From Lacticaseibacillus zeae DSM 20178 = KCTC 3804 (GTDB lineage: Bacteria; Bacillota; Bacilli; Lactobacillales; Lactobacillaceae), in the NCBI RefSeq assembly GCF_000260435.1, contig NZ_BACQ01000026.1:1-64000 (forward strand): 64,000 nt of DNA, in the 5' to 3' direction. The notes below the pieces were generated by a model, which was given only the letters and a program-made list of their open reading frames with translations, was not told the DNA's origin and did not search any database. The position numbers and the translations under genes are program-made. This document shows, piece by piece, positions 36,948-46,996 of the stretch (its first letter is position 1; each line of letters starts with the position of its first letter).

Positions 36948-38441
36948 TCAAGCTTCCTCATCAGTTTCCTGAGTTGCTTCTTTTGATAGAACTTTTTTTG
37001 CTTCGAAGTGGTTCGCTATCAGTGCCAGCGCAACGATCACAATGGAGAAGAAATAGATATTGTGGAGTCCTTCATAGAGAATCTGGCGAAGTGTCGGTAA
37101 AACGGTGGCAGGTAAATTCTGCGCCGTATGCGGATTGATGAGTTCATTAAGCATGTTGCTATTTAATCGGCCATCAGCCGCAACGCCTTGTGTCAGTCGT
37201 AAGTTGAGAACAATGCCATAAATCGACACCATCAATGTCTGCCCCAACGTCCGTGATAACGTGTTAAAGCTCGTTGCAACTCCTACCTGATCAGGCGCAA
37301 CAATGGCCTGAGCCGTCACAGTCGTAATCGTAATCACCAAGCCAAAACCAAATCCAAGACTGCCAGCTATCAGCAAGAAGACAAAATAAGGCGTTGATTG
37401 CGGGACAAGCGCCAAAATGAGACTACCGCCAAGTAACCAAATCATGGCACCGGTCAGGATCGGCTTAGGCTGGAAGCGGCCAAGCAGCTTGCCGGCAACA
37501 AAGGAACCGACAACCCACATTAACGAGCTTGGGGTCACGGCAAAACCACCGAGGGAAGCATCCATTCCCAGAATGCCTTGAATCCACATCGGCATATACA
37601 CTTCAAAACCAATCACGAATCCTGAAATCAGCGCCGCAATCAAATTGTGAACGACAAACGTGCGGTTCTCAAACAACTTAAGGTCGATAATCGGATCAAC
37701 CGCATGTTTTTCCGCTTGCCAGAACCGCCAAAAGCCAAAAGCCGCCACAATGGCCATGCCGGCAATTTGCCAAAGTGCGTTAGGTTCGGCAAGCGCCTGA
37801 AAACCGTACATCAGCGCCAGCAAGGCAATCAGTAACCAGGCGGTTCCGCGAACATCCAACGGCTGCCGCACCTGACGCCGATCTTCTTGCAAAAAGAACC
37901 AAACAATGCCGAACGTCAGCAAGCCCAGTGGCACATTGATGAAGAAAATCCAGTGCCAACTCAACTGGTCAACAATAAACCCGCCAAGCAACGGGGCAAT
38001 CACCGAAGCAATTCCCCACATTGACCCGTTAAAGCCCAGCATTTTGGCCCGTTTTTCAAATGGATAAATGTCCGCAATGATCGTGAAAGTCACCGGCATA
38101 ATGGCCCCGGCACCAATACCCTGGATCGCCCGGAAGATGATCAACATGATCATTGACTGCGATAAGCCAGATAATAACGAGCCGATGACAAAAATCGTCA
38201 GGCCAATTAAGAAGACTGGTTTACGGCCGATTTTGTCACTTAATTTACCATAAATCGGCGTCGCCATGGCGTTGGTCAACAGAAAAATCGAAAAGACCCA
38301 GTTCATGAGATGTACACCATGCAGGCTGCCGATAATCGTTGGCATCGCGGTCGAAACGATCGTACCTTCAATGGCGGTCATAAACGTGCCAATAAAAATG
38401 GCTGTGGTAACAAGTGCAACATTTGTTTTTCTTTGCTTCAT
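36948..38441 (-). CDS. DHA2-family (14-TM) MFS drug exporter, second
   Basis: A 497-residue MFS exporter of the MDR/EmrB class with about 14 helices. Motif A reads GKLSDKIGRKPVFLIG near residue 66, and motif C is in helix 5 (SVIAPLLGGFIVD). AGAGAGG precedes the ATG. It is only distantly similar to the neighbour at 34693-36171, so it is not a recent tandem duplicate. No regulator is adjacent in the same unit. The substrate is unknown. Confidence 0.9.
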   Translation of the reverse strand: MKQRKTNVALVTTAIFIGTFMTAIEGTIVSTAMPTIIGSLHGVHLMNWVFSIFLLTNAMATPIYGKLSDKIGRKPVFLIGLTIFVIGSLLSGLSQSMIMLIIFRAIQGIGAGAIMPVTFTIIADIYPFEKRAKMLGFNGSMWGIASVIAPLLGGFIVDQLSWHWIFFINVPLGLLTFGIVWFFLQEDRRQVRQPLDVRGTAWLLIALLALMYGFQALAEPNALWQIAGMAIVAAFGFWRFWQAEKHAVDPIIDLKLFENRTFVVHNLIAALISGFVIGFEVYMPMWIQGILGMDASLGGFAVTPSSLMWVVGSFVAGKLLGRFQPKPILTGAMIWLLGGSLILALVPQSTPYFVFLLIAGSLGFGFGLVITITTVTAQAIVAPDQVGVATSFNTLSRTLGQTLMVSIYGIVLNLRLTQGVAADGRLNSNMLNELINPHTAQNLPATVLPTLRQILYEGLHNIYFFSIVIVALALIANHFEAKKVLSKEATQETDEEA

Positions 38442-38560
38442 AACTACCTCTCTAAAGTGGTGATGCGATGTTGATGGTCGAGCAGCAGCGGTGACGTGTG
38501 GGGGGCCGTTTGCTAGCGTGGAAGTCTGTAGTTTAAAGAATCAACCCCTTACTTTCACTC

Positions 38561-38685
38561 TCCATAACGCGTTCGCCGGCGCAGAAGCTTGCGTGTAAGG
38601 ACCTTGGTCGCGATGGCCTAAACCCGGGCCATCACGCCCAAGGCCACTTACACTCCGGTTTCTGACCGTGCTGGCTCGCACTCAC
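38561..38685 (+). repeat. ~120-bp palindromic dispersed repeat, copy C
   Basis: TCCATAACGCGTTCGCCGGC at the start, AAGGACCTTGG and GGGCCATCACGCCCAAGG in the middle, GGCTCGCACTCAC at the end. Directly followed by copy D in the same orientation. Confidence 0.85.
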
Positions 38686-38812
38686 TCCATAACGCGCTCC
38701 CCGGCGCAGAAACCTGCACATAAGGACCTTGAGCCTAAATGGCCAAAGCCCAGCCATTTAGGCTCAAGGCCACTTATGCTCCGGTTTCTAACCGCGCCGG
38801 CTCGCGCTCACA
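38686..38812 (+). repeat. ~120-bp palindromic dispersed repeat, copy D (tandem with C)
   Basis: Same framework as C, but the central arms have changed together: GAGCCTAAATGGC on one side and GCCATTTAGGCTC on the other. Pairing is preserved while the sequence differs. Confidence 0.85.
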
Positions 38813-38863
38813 CAAAAAGACGACCCAACCGGTTTTTCCCGGCTGTGGCCGCCTCTTTTCTCG

Positions 38864-40048
38864 CTAATCTCGGTACTTGAGAAGTGCTTGCACCTTGTCG
38901 AGGTGTTCCCAAGGAAGATCAACATCTGTACGTCCAAAATGACCGTAAGCCGCCGTTTGTTCGTAAATCGGCCGCTTGAGGTCTAACATTTTAATAATTC
39001 CGGCGGGCCGTAAGTCAAAGTTCTCACGGATCGCCTGTTCAATCAGTTGTTCGGAAATGGCGTTGGTGCCAAAGGTGTTGACGGATACCGACACCGGCTT
39101 GGCAACGCCGATCGCGTAAGCCAGTTGGACTTCAACGCGCTTGGCCAAACCAGCTGCTACAATGTTCTTAGCAATATAGCGAGCGGCATAACTGGCGGAA
39201 CGATCAACCTTAGTCGCATCTTTACCGGAAAAGGCGCCGCCGCCATGCCGGGCAAACCCGCCATAGGTATCGACGATAATCTTGCGTCCAGTCAAGCCGG
39301 AATCGGCCTGGGGACCGCCTAAGACAAACCGGCCAGTCGGATTGACATAGATTTTCGTGTCATCGTCCATCATGTCAGCCGGAATGATTTTGCGAATAAT
39401 TTTGGCCTCCACATCACGCCGGATTTCTTCAAGGGTGACGTCAGGGTCATGTTGAACGGACACGACGACCGAGTCAACGCGAATCGGTTGTTCGTTGTCA
39501 TCATATTCGACCGTGACCTGGGCTTTGGCATCCGGGCGCAAATAACTGATTTCGCCATTATGCCGCAATTTATCGGTCCGCCGCATTAACGCATGGGCTA
39601 ATGAAATTGGTAAAGGCATGTAAGTATCGGTTTCATCAATCGCAAACCCAAACATCATCCCTTGATCACCGGCACCGATCTTGTCTAAAGGATCGGTATC
39701 AGATTCACGGGCTTCAAGGCTTTCATCCACACCTTGAGCAATGTCCGGGCTTTGCTCGTCCAATGCCACTAAAACACCGACACTGTCAGGATCAAAACCG
39801 GATTCTTTCGTATACCCGATTTTCTTGATTGTGCCGCGGACAACGGATTGAATGTCGACATAGGCATTCGTCGAAATCTCGCCAACAACCAAAACTAAAC
39901 CAGTCGTCACGGTTGTTTCACACGCAACTCGGGAATCGGGATCTTTTTCTAGCATCGCATCCAGGATGGCATCGCTAATCTGGTCAGCAATTTTATCCGG
40001 ATGCCCTTCTGAAACAGATTCAGAAGTAAATAAATGGCGTTCTTGCAT
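38864..40048 (-). CDS. metK: S-adenosylmethionine synthetase
   Basis: A 394-residue enzyme making SAM from ATP and methionine. Signature motifs are [13 protein letters not shown] near the N-terminus, [12 protein letters not shown] (about residues 115-126) and GGGAFSGKD (about residues 265-273). The start at ATG 40046-40048 is preceded by GAGGGGGAAAC, which is the ribosome-binding segment sequestered by the SMK riboswitch; a six-residue longer form starts within the riboswitch. SAM feedback on translation is expected. Confidence 0.97.
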   Translation of the reverse strand: MQERHLFTSESVSEGHPDKIADQISDAILDAMLEKDPDSRVACETTVTTGLVLVVGEISTNAYVDIQSVVRGTIKKIGYTKESGFDPDSVGVLVALDEQSPDIAQGVDESLEARESDTDPLDKIGAGDQGMMFGFAIDETDTYMPLPISLAHALMRRTDKLRHNGEISYLRPDAKAQVTVEYDDNEQPIRVDSVVVSVQHDPDVTLEEIRRDVEAKIIRKIIPADMMDDDTKIYVNPTGRFVLGGPQADSGLTGRKIIVDTYGGFARHGGGAFSGKDATKVDRSASYAARYIAKNIVAAGLAKRVEVQLAYAIGVAKPVSVSVNTFGTNAISEQLIEQAIRENFDLRPAGIIKMLDLKRPIYEQTAAYGHFGRTDVDLPWEHLDKVQALLKYRD

Positions 40049-40125
40049 CGTTTGTTTCCCCCTCATGATTTTCGGTTACAAGGCATGTTCGCTAACGGAT
40101 AACGAACCCCATCGGGAATGTTTTG
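40049..40125 (-). promoter_or_regulatory. SMK box (SAM-III) riboswitch of metK
   Basis: On the minus strand the leader holds the hallmark TGCCTTGTAACCGAAA, followed after a short spacer by GGGGGAAAC (the RBS). Upstream TTGCAA and CAT pair with TTGTAA and ATG, and ATTCCC can pair with GGGGGAA, hiding the RBS when SAM is bound. This matches the SMK architecture known from Lactobacillales metK genes. Confidence 0.88.
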
Positions 40126-40227
40126 CAACTATAGTAGCATAACATAATATTTGTAAAATTTCCGAAAATCTTTGTCTATGTCACGAGGGTTCTGTAAAAT
40201 GAAATTGTTACGGAAAGGACATTCATA

Positions 40228-40875
40228 TTGAAAAAGTTCAATCAAAATGCTTATGCAGCAGCTTTTATTGGCCAGGTACTTGCTTACCCATTCTTAATTG
40301 CCACCGGATTGCAAATCAGTTGGAACTTCCAGCTGATCGCACTTTTACTTATGACACTCTGTCTCGCCGGCACGGGGCTTGTGAAACGCTACGACCTGAT
40401 GCTGCTGTTAGCTGCCATCATGGGGATTCTCGGTGCCATCAACCAATGGCTGTTACTACCGCTAATTGCGGTGCAACTCGTGATCACGTTACTTTTACGA
40501 ACGCAGAAAATGCCCTCCCAATGGATGAATACCGTGATCTTCGGCCAAGCACTTTTAGCGCAGGTCATCATCATATATGCCTGCCTACACTTCTTCAATC
40601 GGACGATGTTATTGGATTTAGCGCTTCTTTATTTACCTGCGCTCATTGGATTGTGGGCCGACCACCTGCCAAAATGGGCTGACTTAATCCTACTACTGGT
40701 CGTCGGGGCTATCGGTTATTTCCAACAGCGCATGAACCTAATTGCGATTGCTGGTATGTTGGTTGTAGCGCTCGCCATCAGCAGTCGTCGATCCTTTAAG
40801 TTACCGGCTTACAGCTATCAATTCAGTCCTCTTATAATGGCGTTACTTCTTTACTTAACCCGGTTGCATGGCTAG
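40228..40875 (+). CDS. Polytopic membrane protein of unknown function
   Basis: A 215-residue protein with about eight hydrophobic helices and almost no soluble part. It starts with TTG at 40228; GGAAAGG lies 9 bases upstream. I do not recognise a family and see no conserved motif. It is divergent from metK and followed by a terminator, so it is monocistronic. The number and even spacing of helices resemble small integral membrane enzymes or YwiC/DUF-type permeases, but nothing supports a specific role. Confidence 0.7.
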   Translation: MKKFNQNAYAAAFIGQVLAYPFLIATGLQISWNFQLIALLLMTLCLAGTGLVKRYDLMLLLAAIMGILGAINQWLLLPLIAVQLVITLLLRTQKMPSQWMNTVIFGQALLAQVIIIYACLHFFNRTMLLDLALLYLPALIGLWADHLPKWADLILLLVVGAIGYFQQRMNLIAIAGMLVVALAISSRRSFKLPAYSYQFSPLIMALLLYLTRLHG

Positions 40876-40912
40876 TAGCATTTCAGTTGTTCGTCTCTAA
40901 ATACGTCAATTC

Positions 40913-40944
40913 AGACCCGCGACGATGGTTGTTGCGGGCTTTTT
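40913..40944 (+). terminator. Terminator of the 40228 gene
   Basis: ACCCGCGAC/GTTGCGGGCT hairpin followed by T5. Confidence 0.7.
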
Positions 40945-41033
40945 GTGTCGAAAATCAGCCTAAATTACGCTTTCCCAGTTAGAATGCTGGGCATCAGTTT
41001 GTTTTTCTATAGTACGCTCCCTCCCAGTCGCAG

Positions 41034-41069
41034 AAAAAGCGTCAGCTCCTATTTCGGGGGCTGACGCTT
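41034..41069 (-). terminator. Terminator of the WxL operon
   Basis: Stem AAGCGTCAGC/GCTGACGCTT; the minus-strand side ends in T5. Confidence 0.8.
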
Positions 41070-41156
41070 CACTTAATTGAATGCTGCAGGCATTTTTAGA
41101 TTGACAATTGGCAGTTTATCAGCAAATCAATGTTGGCATTAGCCCATAGCTTTTGA

Positions 41157-42059
41157 TTAGTTCAGGCCGTATGCCAGCGTCCATGTCAGGCTTGCTTCAT
41201 AGATACCGTTTTGAACAACTGCGGTCTTAGGTAGCACCAGCTTGATATTTTTCTTGTCCCAAGCAAAGACGTTCGCGCCTTCACCTTGTTCAGGTGCGGC
41301 ATAGGCAACTTGATGACTTGTATCGTTCGTGCCTAAATTCAACGTTGTGGTCTTGGCGATGTCAGCCACCGGTGTCAACGGGCCTACAGGGGTGAAGCCA
41401 TCATCCTGCACTTCGTTGGTCAAGGCATAGACGCTGCCGGTTTGGCCATAAGCCGTGTTGGTGAAGGTCAAAGTTGCATCATCAATGGTTTTACCGGTGT
41501 CCCCGCCGTTATCGTTTTTCAGTGTCAACGGAGAATCAGCTTTGACATTAAGCGTCCAGGAACCGGCCTTGCTGTCAGTTTTGCCACTTGCATCGAGCTT
41601 ATTCTCTGCATCGGTCCGCGTGGTTTGCTTGTCAACAACGGTGGTCCAAACTTTCCCCTTAACGGCAGACAGAGCCTTATCATCGGTGTTTAAAATCGCG
41701 GTGAGGTTCGTGTCGCCGCTCTTGTAGTTAGGATACCGGTTGTTCGTTGCATTTCCGGCGTTGATCCCGTCGGCAGTGAAAACCGGATATTCAGAAACAA
41801 ATGATTCGTGATTCCCGAAGTCGAGAATCTTTGGCACCATCTGTAGTCGCAGATAACCCGTGTTCCCAGATGGTGCCGTTTGCCCAAAGGAAATTCCTGC
41901 AGTTGTTTTGCCTTCTTGTGGTAGCGCCTGGCCACCGTTAACATTCGCGTTGCCGTCAACCGTTGCTGCCTGAACCGCACTCGGTGTTGCAAGCGCCAAT
42001 CCCGAAAGAAGCAGCGCCCCAGTAGCAAGTGTACTGGTCATTTTTGTCACTTTAAACAT
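41157..42059 (-). CDS. WxL domain surface protein
   Basis: A 300-residue secreted protein with a signal peptide (residues 1-31, ending AVQA). The C-terminal WxL domain anchors non-covalently to peptidoglycan. Both tryptophan motifs are seen: WTLNV (about residue 175) and the terminal LTWTLAYGLN. The beta-sheet-rich body starting DFGNHESF is typical. AAGGAGGG precedes the ATG. Last gene of a WxL operon with two DUF916 proteins; the complexes are thought to assemble on the cell surface and bind host or extracellular ligands (family knowledge). Confidence 0.9.
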   Translation of the reverse strand: MFKVTKMTSTLATGALLLSGLALATPSAVQAATVDGNANVNGGQALPQEGKTTAGISFGQTAPSGNTGYLRLQMVPKILDFGNHESFVSEYPVFTADGINAGNATNNRYPNYKSGDTNLTAILNTDDKALSAVKGKVWTTVVDKQTTRTDAENKLDASGKTDSKAGSWTLNVKADSPLTLKNDNGGDTGKTIDDATLTFTNTAYGQTGSVYALTNEVQDDGFTPVGPLTPVADIAKTTTLNLGTNDTSHQVAYAAPEQGEGANVFAWDKKNIKLVLPKTAVVQNGIYEASLTWTLAYGLN

Positions 42060-42167
42060 GAAAACCCTCCTTAGTTATCTTCAATCCCAACATCGTTGCG
42101 AACGCCTTAGTGAATGCGTGATGATGAGATAAAACCATCCAAAACCTGTGTCCCCCAGCTAAATCAG

Positions 42168-42323
42168 TTAAAAGAGATTAACTGTTTTCCACGTATTGAA
42201 ATCGTTATAAGTCTTAATCGTCAAACTCAGACAAATCACAAAAGCAATCAATAAAACGATCGTCAAGCCGATTAAGAACCATTTGACGCGACGATACGAA
42301 AAACGCGTGATCAATGCCTGCAC
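42168..42323 (-). CDS. 51-residue single-span membrane protein in the WxL operon
   Basis: A small gene below usual length cut-offs. It starts with GTG 42321-42323, 8 bases after AAAGGAGG; an ATG two codons earlier is too close to the RBS. The protein has a basic N-terminus (ALITRFSYRRVKW), one hydrophobic helix of about 22 residues, and a short polar tail ending in VNLF. It lies between a DUF916 gene and the WxL gene on the same strand. I know no family for it. A membrane adaptor or assembly factor for the surface complex is a guess. Confidence 0.65.
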   Translation of the reverse strand: MQALITRFSYRRVKWFLIGLTIVLLIAFVICLSLTIKTYNDFNTWKTVNLF

Positions 42324-42353
42324 CTGCATCACCTCCTTTGTTGCCCGTTGAAA

Positions 42354-43400
42354 TTAGATTTCAGCCGATTTTTTGGCTTTACGGTGTTGACGCCAGCGGA
42401 AAAGGACAAAACCGATGATACCCAACACCACAATGCCGATCGCAACCTTCAGCAAATTCCATTTTTGTTGCGCCAGGCGAAATGCGGTGCGCGAACTGGC
42501 GATTAGTTTGCCATCACCGGTAATGCGCACATACTGAGTGATGGTCTTTAAATGCCGTCCCTGTTTAATTTCCGCAAGCAGTCGATATTGACCGGATACA
42601 GGTTTTTGCCCTTGAATATCGTGCGTCATCACAAACTGAGTCTGAGGCGCGATCCGTGACAACGGCTGCTGCATTTTAAGCGAGAAAAAGCGGCTGGAGG
42701 CATTGGTCAGTTGCACGGATGCCGTTGCGTCTTTTAAAAAATGGCGCTCTGGATTCAGAAACCGGTAACGCAACTGAAATCCGGATGATCTTTTGACTAA
42801 ACTCGTCTGCTTTAGGCGCAGCGCCTCCAGACTTTGAAAATCACGTCCTTGATGCAAAACCAGCCCGATGGTGTAGGCAATACGCTGACGAACGTTGGCC
42901 GTGTCAGTAGGTGTCAGTGCGATTAGATGAATAGCCGACAGGTAAGTGCCTTTTGGCCGGGCCTTACTCGCTTTTAGGACAACCGGTACATCCTTTGTCT
43001 CGCCCGGTGCAAGCGTGATCTGCGCTGGCGTTTTGACTAGGTCACTTCCGGCAATGGTTAAATACTGCCGATTCACTTGTTTGGGTTTGACATACTGCAC
43101 AACCCCGTTAGTTCCGGTTTGGGCGTCGAGAATCGATACCCCGACAGTTAAAGCTTTTGCACTGGCGTTATAGGCTTGTACGGTAATCGTTCGATCTTCG
43201 GTTTGCGGCAATTGAAGCTCATAATAGCCTGCCGCTTTTTTAACCTGATTATCGTCGGGAATAACAGGCGCCACCATAAGCGTCTGTTGAGGGTTATTGA
43301 CAGCAGCAACAGCTGTTTTTATCTGATAACCGCTAAATAACAAACACGCAAGTAACATCGCAATGAATGCCAATTGCTGGCAGCGTAATCGCCTTTTCAT
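42354..43400 (-). CDS. DUF916/DUF3324 (WxL-interacting) membrane protein, second
   Basis: A 348-residue secreted protein with a signal peptide, an N-terminal DUF916 peptidoglycan-binding region (about residues 40-160), a DUF3324 region (about 170-300) and a C-terminal membrane helix followed by a basic RWRQHRKAKK tail. The start overlaps the previous stop (ATGA). DUF916/DUF3324 proteins are the usual partners of WxL proteins and bind both peptidoglycan and the WxL protein (family knowledge). Confidence 0.87.
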   Translation of the reverse strand: MKRRLRCQQLAFIAMLLACLLFSGYQIKTAVAAVNNPQQTLMVAPVIPDDNQVKKAAGYYELQLPQTEDRTITVQAYNASAKALTVGVSILDAQTGTNGVVQYVKPKQVNRQYLTIAGSDLVKTPAQITLAPGETKDVPVVLKASKARPKGTYLSAIHLIALTPTDTANVRQRIAYTIGLVLHQGRDFQSLEALRLKQTSLVKRSSGFQLRYRFLNPERHFLKDATASVQLTNASSRFFSLKMQQPLSRIAPQTQFVMTHDIQGQKPVSGQYRLLAEIKQGRHLKTITQYVRITGDGKLIASSRTAFRLAQQKWNLLKVAIGIVVLGIIGFVLFRWRQHRKAKKSAEI

Positions 43401-44434
43401 GACTTTGGCCTCAGTTTAAGCACCCATAATAATGCCCCTGAACTCGCTAGCAACAACACGCCGCTGCCGATGGTGGCATAGAGCCAGTGATTAACCGGCT
43501 TTTTTATTGCCCGTTCGTTAACGGTTTTGGCCTGCGAAGTCGTCACCTTCATGGTTTTCTTAAATGTCCAATTCACTGGAAAACGATTGTAGGTACTCAA
43601 GCCCTTTATCGTGGCTTTAATGTGATACGTTCCGGGCTTCATCTCGTCGTAACTCCAAGAGACAGGGAAAACCACTTTTGAATTTGGCGCAATCATGACG
43701 TTGCTGGCCTGGTAAGTGCGAACCTCGCCTTGATCGGCACCAATACTAACGTCGACTTTTGCCTGTGAGATGGCCATGGGTTCAACGTTACGCAGGGTCA
43801 CTCCTAATGCCGGATGCTTTTGAAACAAGATCGGTTTGGTTTCATCGTATTTGACATCCGGGAAAACTTCATAGTTCTGTCCCCGCAAGACGACACCGAC
43901 TGAATAAGCATAGTTCGAGCCGATCGCCGTGCTGCCTGATTTGCCTTTATCCACCCTTTCAATGAAATGCCAATCGCCATAAATCATACCGTCATAATTG
44001 TTCTTAGGCATAGTAATCGTGGCAGTGATAACCTTCATCTGCTTAGGCGCCAGTTTAATCGTGGCACTGCCGCGATCTAACGCTGCTACTGTTGTGAATG
44101 GATGTTTCAGACTCGGATCCAGGTCATTTGTCTTCGGTGTAAATTCGATTCCACCACCATCTTGCGTATAGGCATTGCGCAAGTCGCTGGCCACCGTAAT
44201 ATTTTTATCTGAAAAATTCTGAACCCGCATTTGAATGGTATGAGTGGAATCTTTTGGATAGACCAAGTCAAAATAATTTAACTGGGTATTGGTTTGGGCA
44301 TCCGGCAAAACCGGTTGCACTTCAAAATCAGTCTTTTCACTTTCGTTTTCTGCTAACACGGGTTGTGGTACGGTTCCAAAAAACACAAGCCCCAAAATAA
44401 GCAGCATGCCGTACCACGACTTTTTCCATTTCAA
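43397..44434 (-). CDS. DUF916/DUF3324 (WxL-interacting) membrane protein, first
   Basis: A 345-residue paralogue of the downstream gene with the same layout: signal peptide to about residue 28 (LAENES), DUF916, DUF3324, one C-terminal membrane helix and a short basic tail. Segments such as YDLVYPKDSTHTIQMRVQNF and IYGDWHFIE fit DUF916. GAATGAGG precedes the ATG. It lies 59 bases after the lectin-WxL pseudogene; the rest of the operon remains intact. Confidence 0.87.
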   Translation of the reverse strand: MKWKKSWYGMLLILGLVFFGTVPQPVLAENESEKTDFEVQPVLPDAQTNTQLNYFDLVYPKDSTHTIQMRVQNFSDKNITVASDLRNAYTQDGGGIEFTPKTNDLDPSLKHPFTTVAALDRGSATIKLAPKQMKVITATITMPKNNYDGMIYGDWHFIERVDKGKSGSTAIGSNYAYSVGVVLRGQNYEVFPDVKYDETKPILFQKHPALGVTLRNVEPMAISQAKVDVSIGADQGEVRTYQASNVMIAPNSKVVFPVSWSYDEMKPGTYHIKATIKGLSTYNRFPVNWTFKKTMKVTTSQAKTVNERAIKKPVNHWLYATIGSGVLLLASSGALLWVLKLRPKS

Positions 44435-44493
44435 ACCTCATTCCCCCTCGCTTGCCGCCTTAACTAAATACGGCAGGTTGGCCAACTTGACCC

Positions 44494-46996
44494 TCACGGC
44501 AACATCGACAGATTCCAAGTCAACGTTGTCTTGTAGTGTGCCTGGTAACGCTTGGTGCTTGCTGGTACGTGCAGGCCGACACTTGTTGGGGCACTGTCGG
44601 CATCCCCGAAGTTCAATCGCCACGTGCTTGCCCCACTATTGTCATACCGGATACCGGTTGCTTCGGCTTGTTCCGCATCGTCCTTGAGATAGTGGCCCCG
44701 CTTATCAATTGCGGCCAAGACCGTGGATTTTGTAGCTGTTGGATCCAGTGCAAAGTCATCAGGTGCTTTATAAATCAAGTTGTCTTGTTGCGCCCAGGCC
44801 GGTCCGGAAACCATCGTGTGTTGCAGCCGCGGATTCAGAAAATGCAATGTGGCATTATCCAAAGTATGCGACACGTGCAAATCAGGATTTTGGCTGTCAG
44901 GTTTTACCTCCGAAGTGAATTGTCCATTTTGCTGAACACTGAGTTGCCATTGGGAAACCCCGTAATAATCTTCAATCGTGACCCCAAACGGCAATTTCTG
45001 TTTGGTTTTCGCCTGATTCTCGCCAATGTAATAGGTACGATCAACACTGTTGGTGTCAAAATCACCAAAGTCCAACGACGGGTCAACTGTCAATTTCAGC
45101 ATCGGTTTCTCATACCGATAAGTGATCACGGTTTCCTCCTTATTGAAAACCGGATCAACAACTTCGGCCTGATCAAACGTTGCCTGGGTAAGGTCGGCGT
45201 TGCTGGCCTGATCAATGACAGTCCAATCCTTGATCGCTTTAGGACGAATTGCACTAGCGTCAACGTCTGAAACTTTCTGCCCGATTTTGCCCGTGACTGT
45301 CACTTCAGGTGCGATCACTTCTGGCTTTGCCATATCGCTAGCCCGATTCACATAGCGGAAAGTAACTTTACCGGTTGTGGCCGGTAAATGAATCGTGGTC
45401 TGATTTGAGGTGATCTGATCGCTCCCGGAACCGCCAACCGACGCTTGATTAAGAATCGTTTCAGCAGTATCTTGGCGGGTAATTTTGGCAGTAAACCGAA
45501 TCTTAAAACTGTCCCCGTCTTTAATGGTGTAAGGGAACGGAATCGTATGATTGGTTTTAAAATTTTCTTCAGCCGCAGTATATGGCTTGAACGCGCCTCC
45601 CGTGTCAGCGTTGGCCATCTGTAAGGAACCATTTTGGTAAGTGTGGTTGGCATCAAGTTGGTCTTTAATGCTACCGGTGGTGCCGCCAAGCAAATTGGTG
45701 TAAGTCAGCTCATAAGTGACCAGATCACCGTCTTTAGCGTCGGTTGATGTTTTAAAATCCGTTTCCCCAGCCGTATCGTTACGAACTCCTTTTTTCAAGA
45801 CATAACTCAGCGGTGGTCGCCGTGCTTCATATTGATAGGTCACGGTGTACGGATCTGTTGCCGAAAACGTTCCAGCATCCTTTTGATCTGGCGTATTCGC
45901 CGTATATTTACCTGTGTACTGATACCAGTCATCCCCTTTATGAATCCATTCCGGCCGCCGCTTAGCCGCATCCCACTGATTCCCCGGATCACCGGGAATC
46001 GTGAGTGGGTCCTGGATGGCATTACCTGCTGTGTCCACAAAATTAACGGTCACCGGCTGGGCATTTTGTGGCATTTTCAGCAACGCCACTGCTTGGAAAG
46101 TCGGGTGCGTACCACTGGAACCGGTATAACCAAAGAGCACCTTGTCTGATTTGAAGTAATCCAATACATTGTTAATTCTAAAAATGCCGCCTTCTTTGGG
46201 ATTACCATCCATGTAATACTGAAGATCACCACCTAGAATTCGTACACCGTCCTTATACGTGACAGATGGTGTCCACTTAACCGTAAACGGACGAAATTTA
46301 CCATTTGAAAGTTTCGTTGCATCCGTTAAGGGAACGTATTGAAGATGCCCAACGTCTCTAGAAGTTTTGGTGGTCAATGGGGTCTCACCCGGTCGAACTA
46401 CCCCTAAATGGCCGGTCATTTTGGTATTGGGATAATCATAATCATACATATCATCAAATTGTGCCCTATCGCCGCTCCAGTAACTATCCATCTCAATAGA
46501 CAGTGCATTTTGAATATAGTGGCTGATCAACTCCTGCTTCGGCGGACCACTTCTAGACCATGGATACGCGCCTAAGCCCCCGCCCGGCGCACCATAAGCG
46601 GCAATACCTTCAGGGATCATTTTGCAAAGTAAACGTCATCCCGTCTGCATCATAACCAGGCCGCGAACCAAAGTAATGAGCAGTCTCGTAGGTAAAGGCA
46701 CTGTTAAGATCAATCCGCTGTTTACTCCACATACCACCAATTTGCCAATTTTGATAATTCGCTGACCCAGTCACAATCAATGCTTGCGGATAAGTTGTAC
46801 TAAAAGCCGAACGGTTCTGGTTATATTCCGGCTTTGCCGTGCTCTTGAAAAAGTAATCCGGCGCCTTTAATGCAGAATCTGGAATACCCGAATCAGGTGG
46901 AATATCATCATCCGCCGCTACGACCTTTTGAATCGGAAACAATAACATAAAAAACATCGCAACGAAAATCCCAGCAATCGTCAGTACACGTTTCAC
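44494..46996 (-). pseudogene. L-type lectin/MucBP-like/WxL surface protein split by a 1-base insertion
   Basis: The upstream part starts at GTG 46994-46996 (GGGGG upstream), with a signal peptide and an L-type lectin fold ending DGMTFTLQNDP, then stops at about 46610. The next frame continues PEGIAAYGAPGGGLGAYPW, the rest of the same lectin motif. Removing one C from the CCC run (46613-46615 on the plus strand as GGG) joins them into one ~833-residue protein. The order is lectin domain, MucBP-like repeat, DUF11/isopeptide-like domain, second MucBP-like segment, and WxL domain (SQWQLSV and terminal LTWNLS). The second half alone has no signal peptide. Confidence 0.87.
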
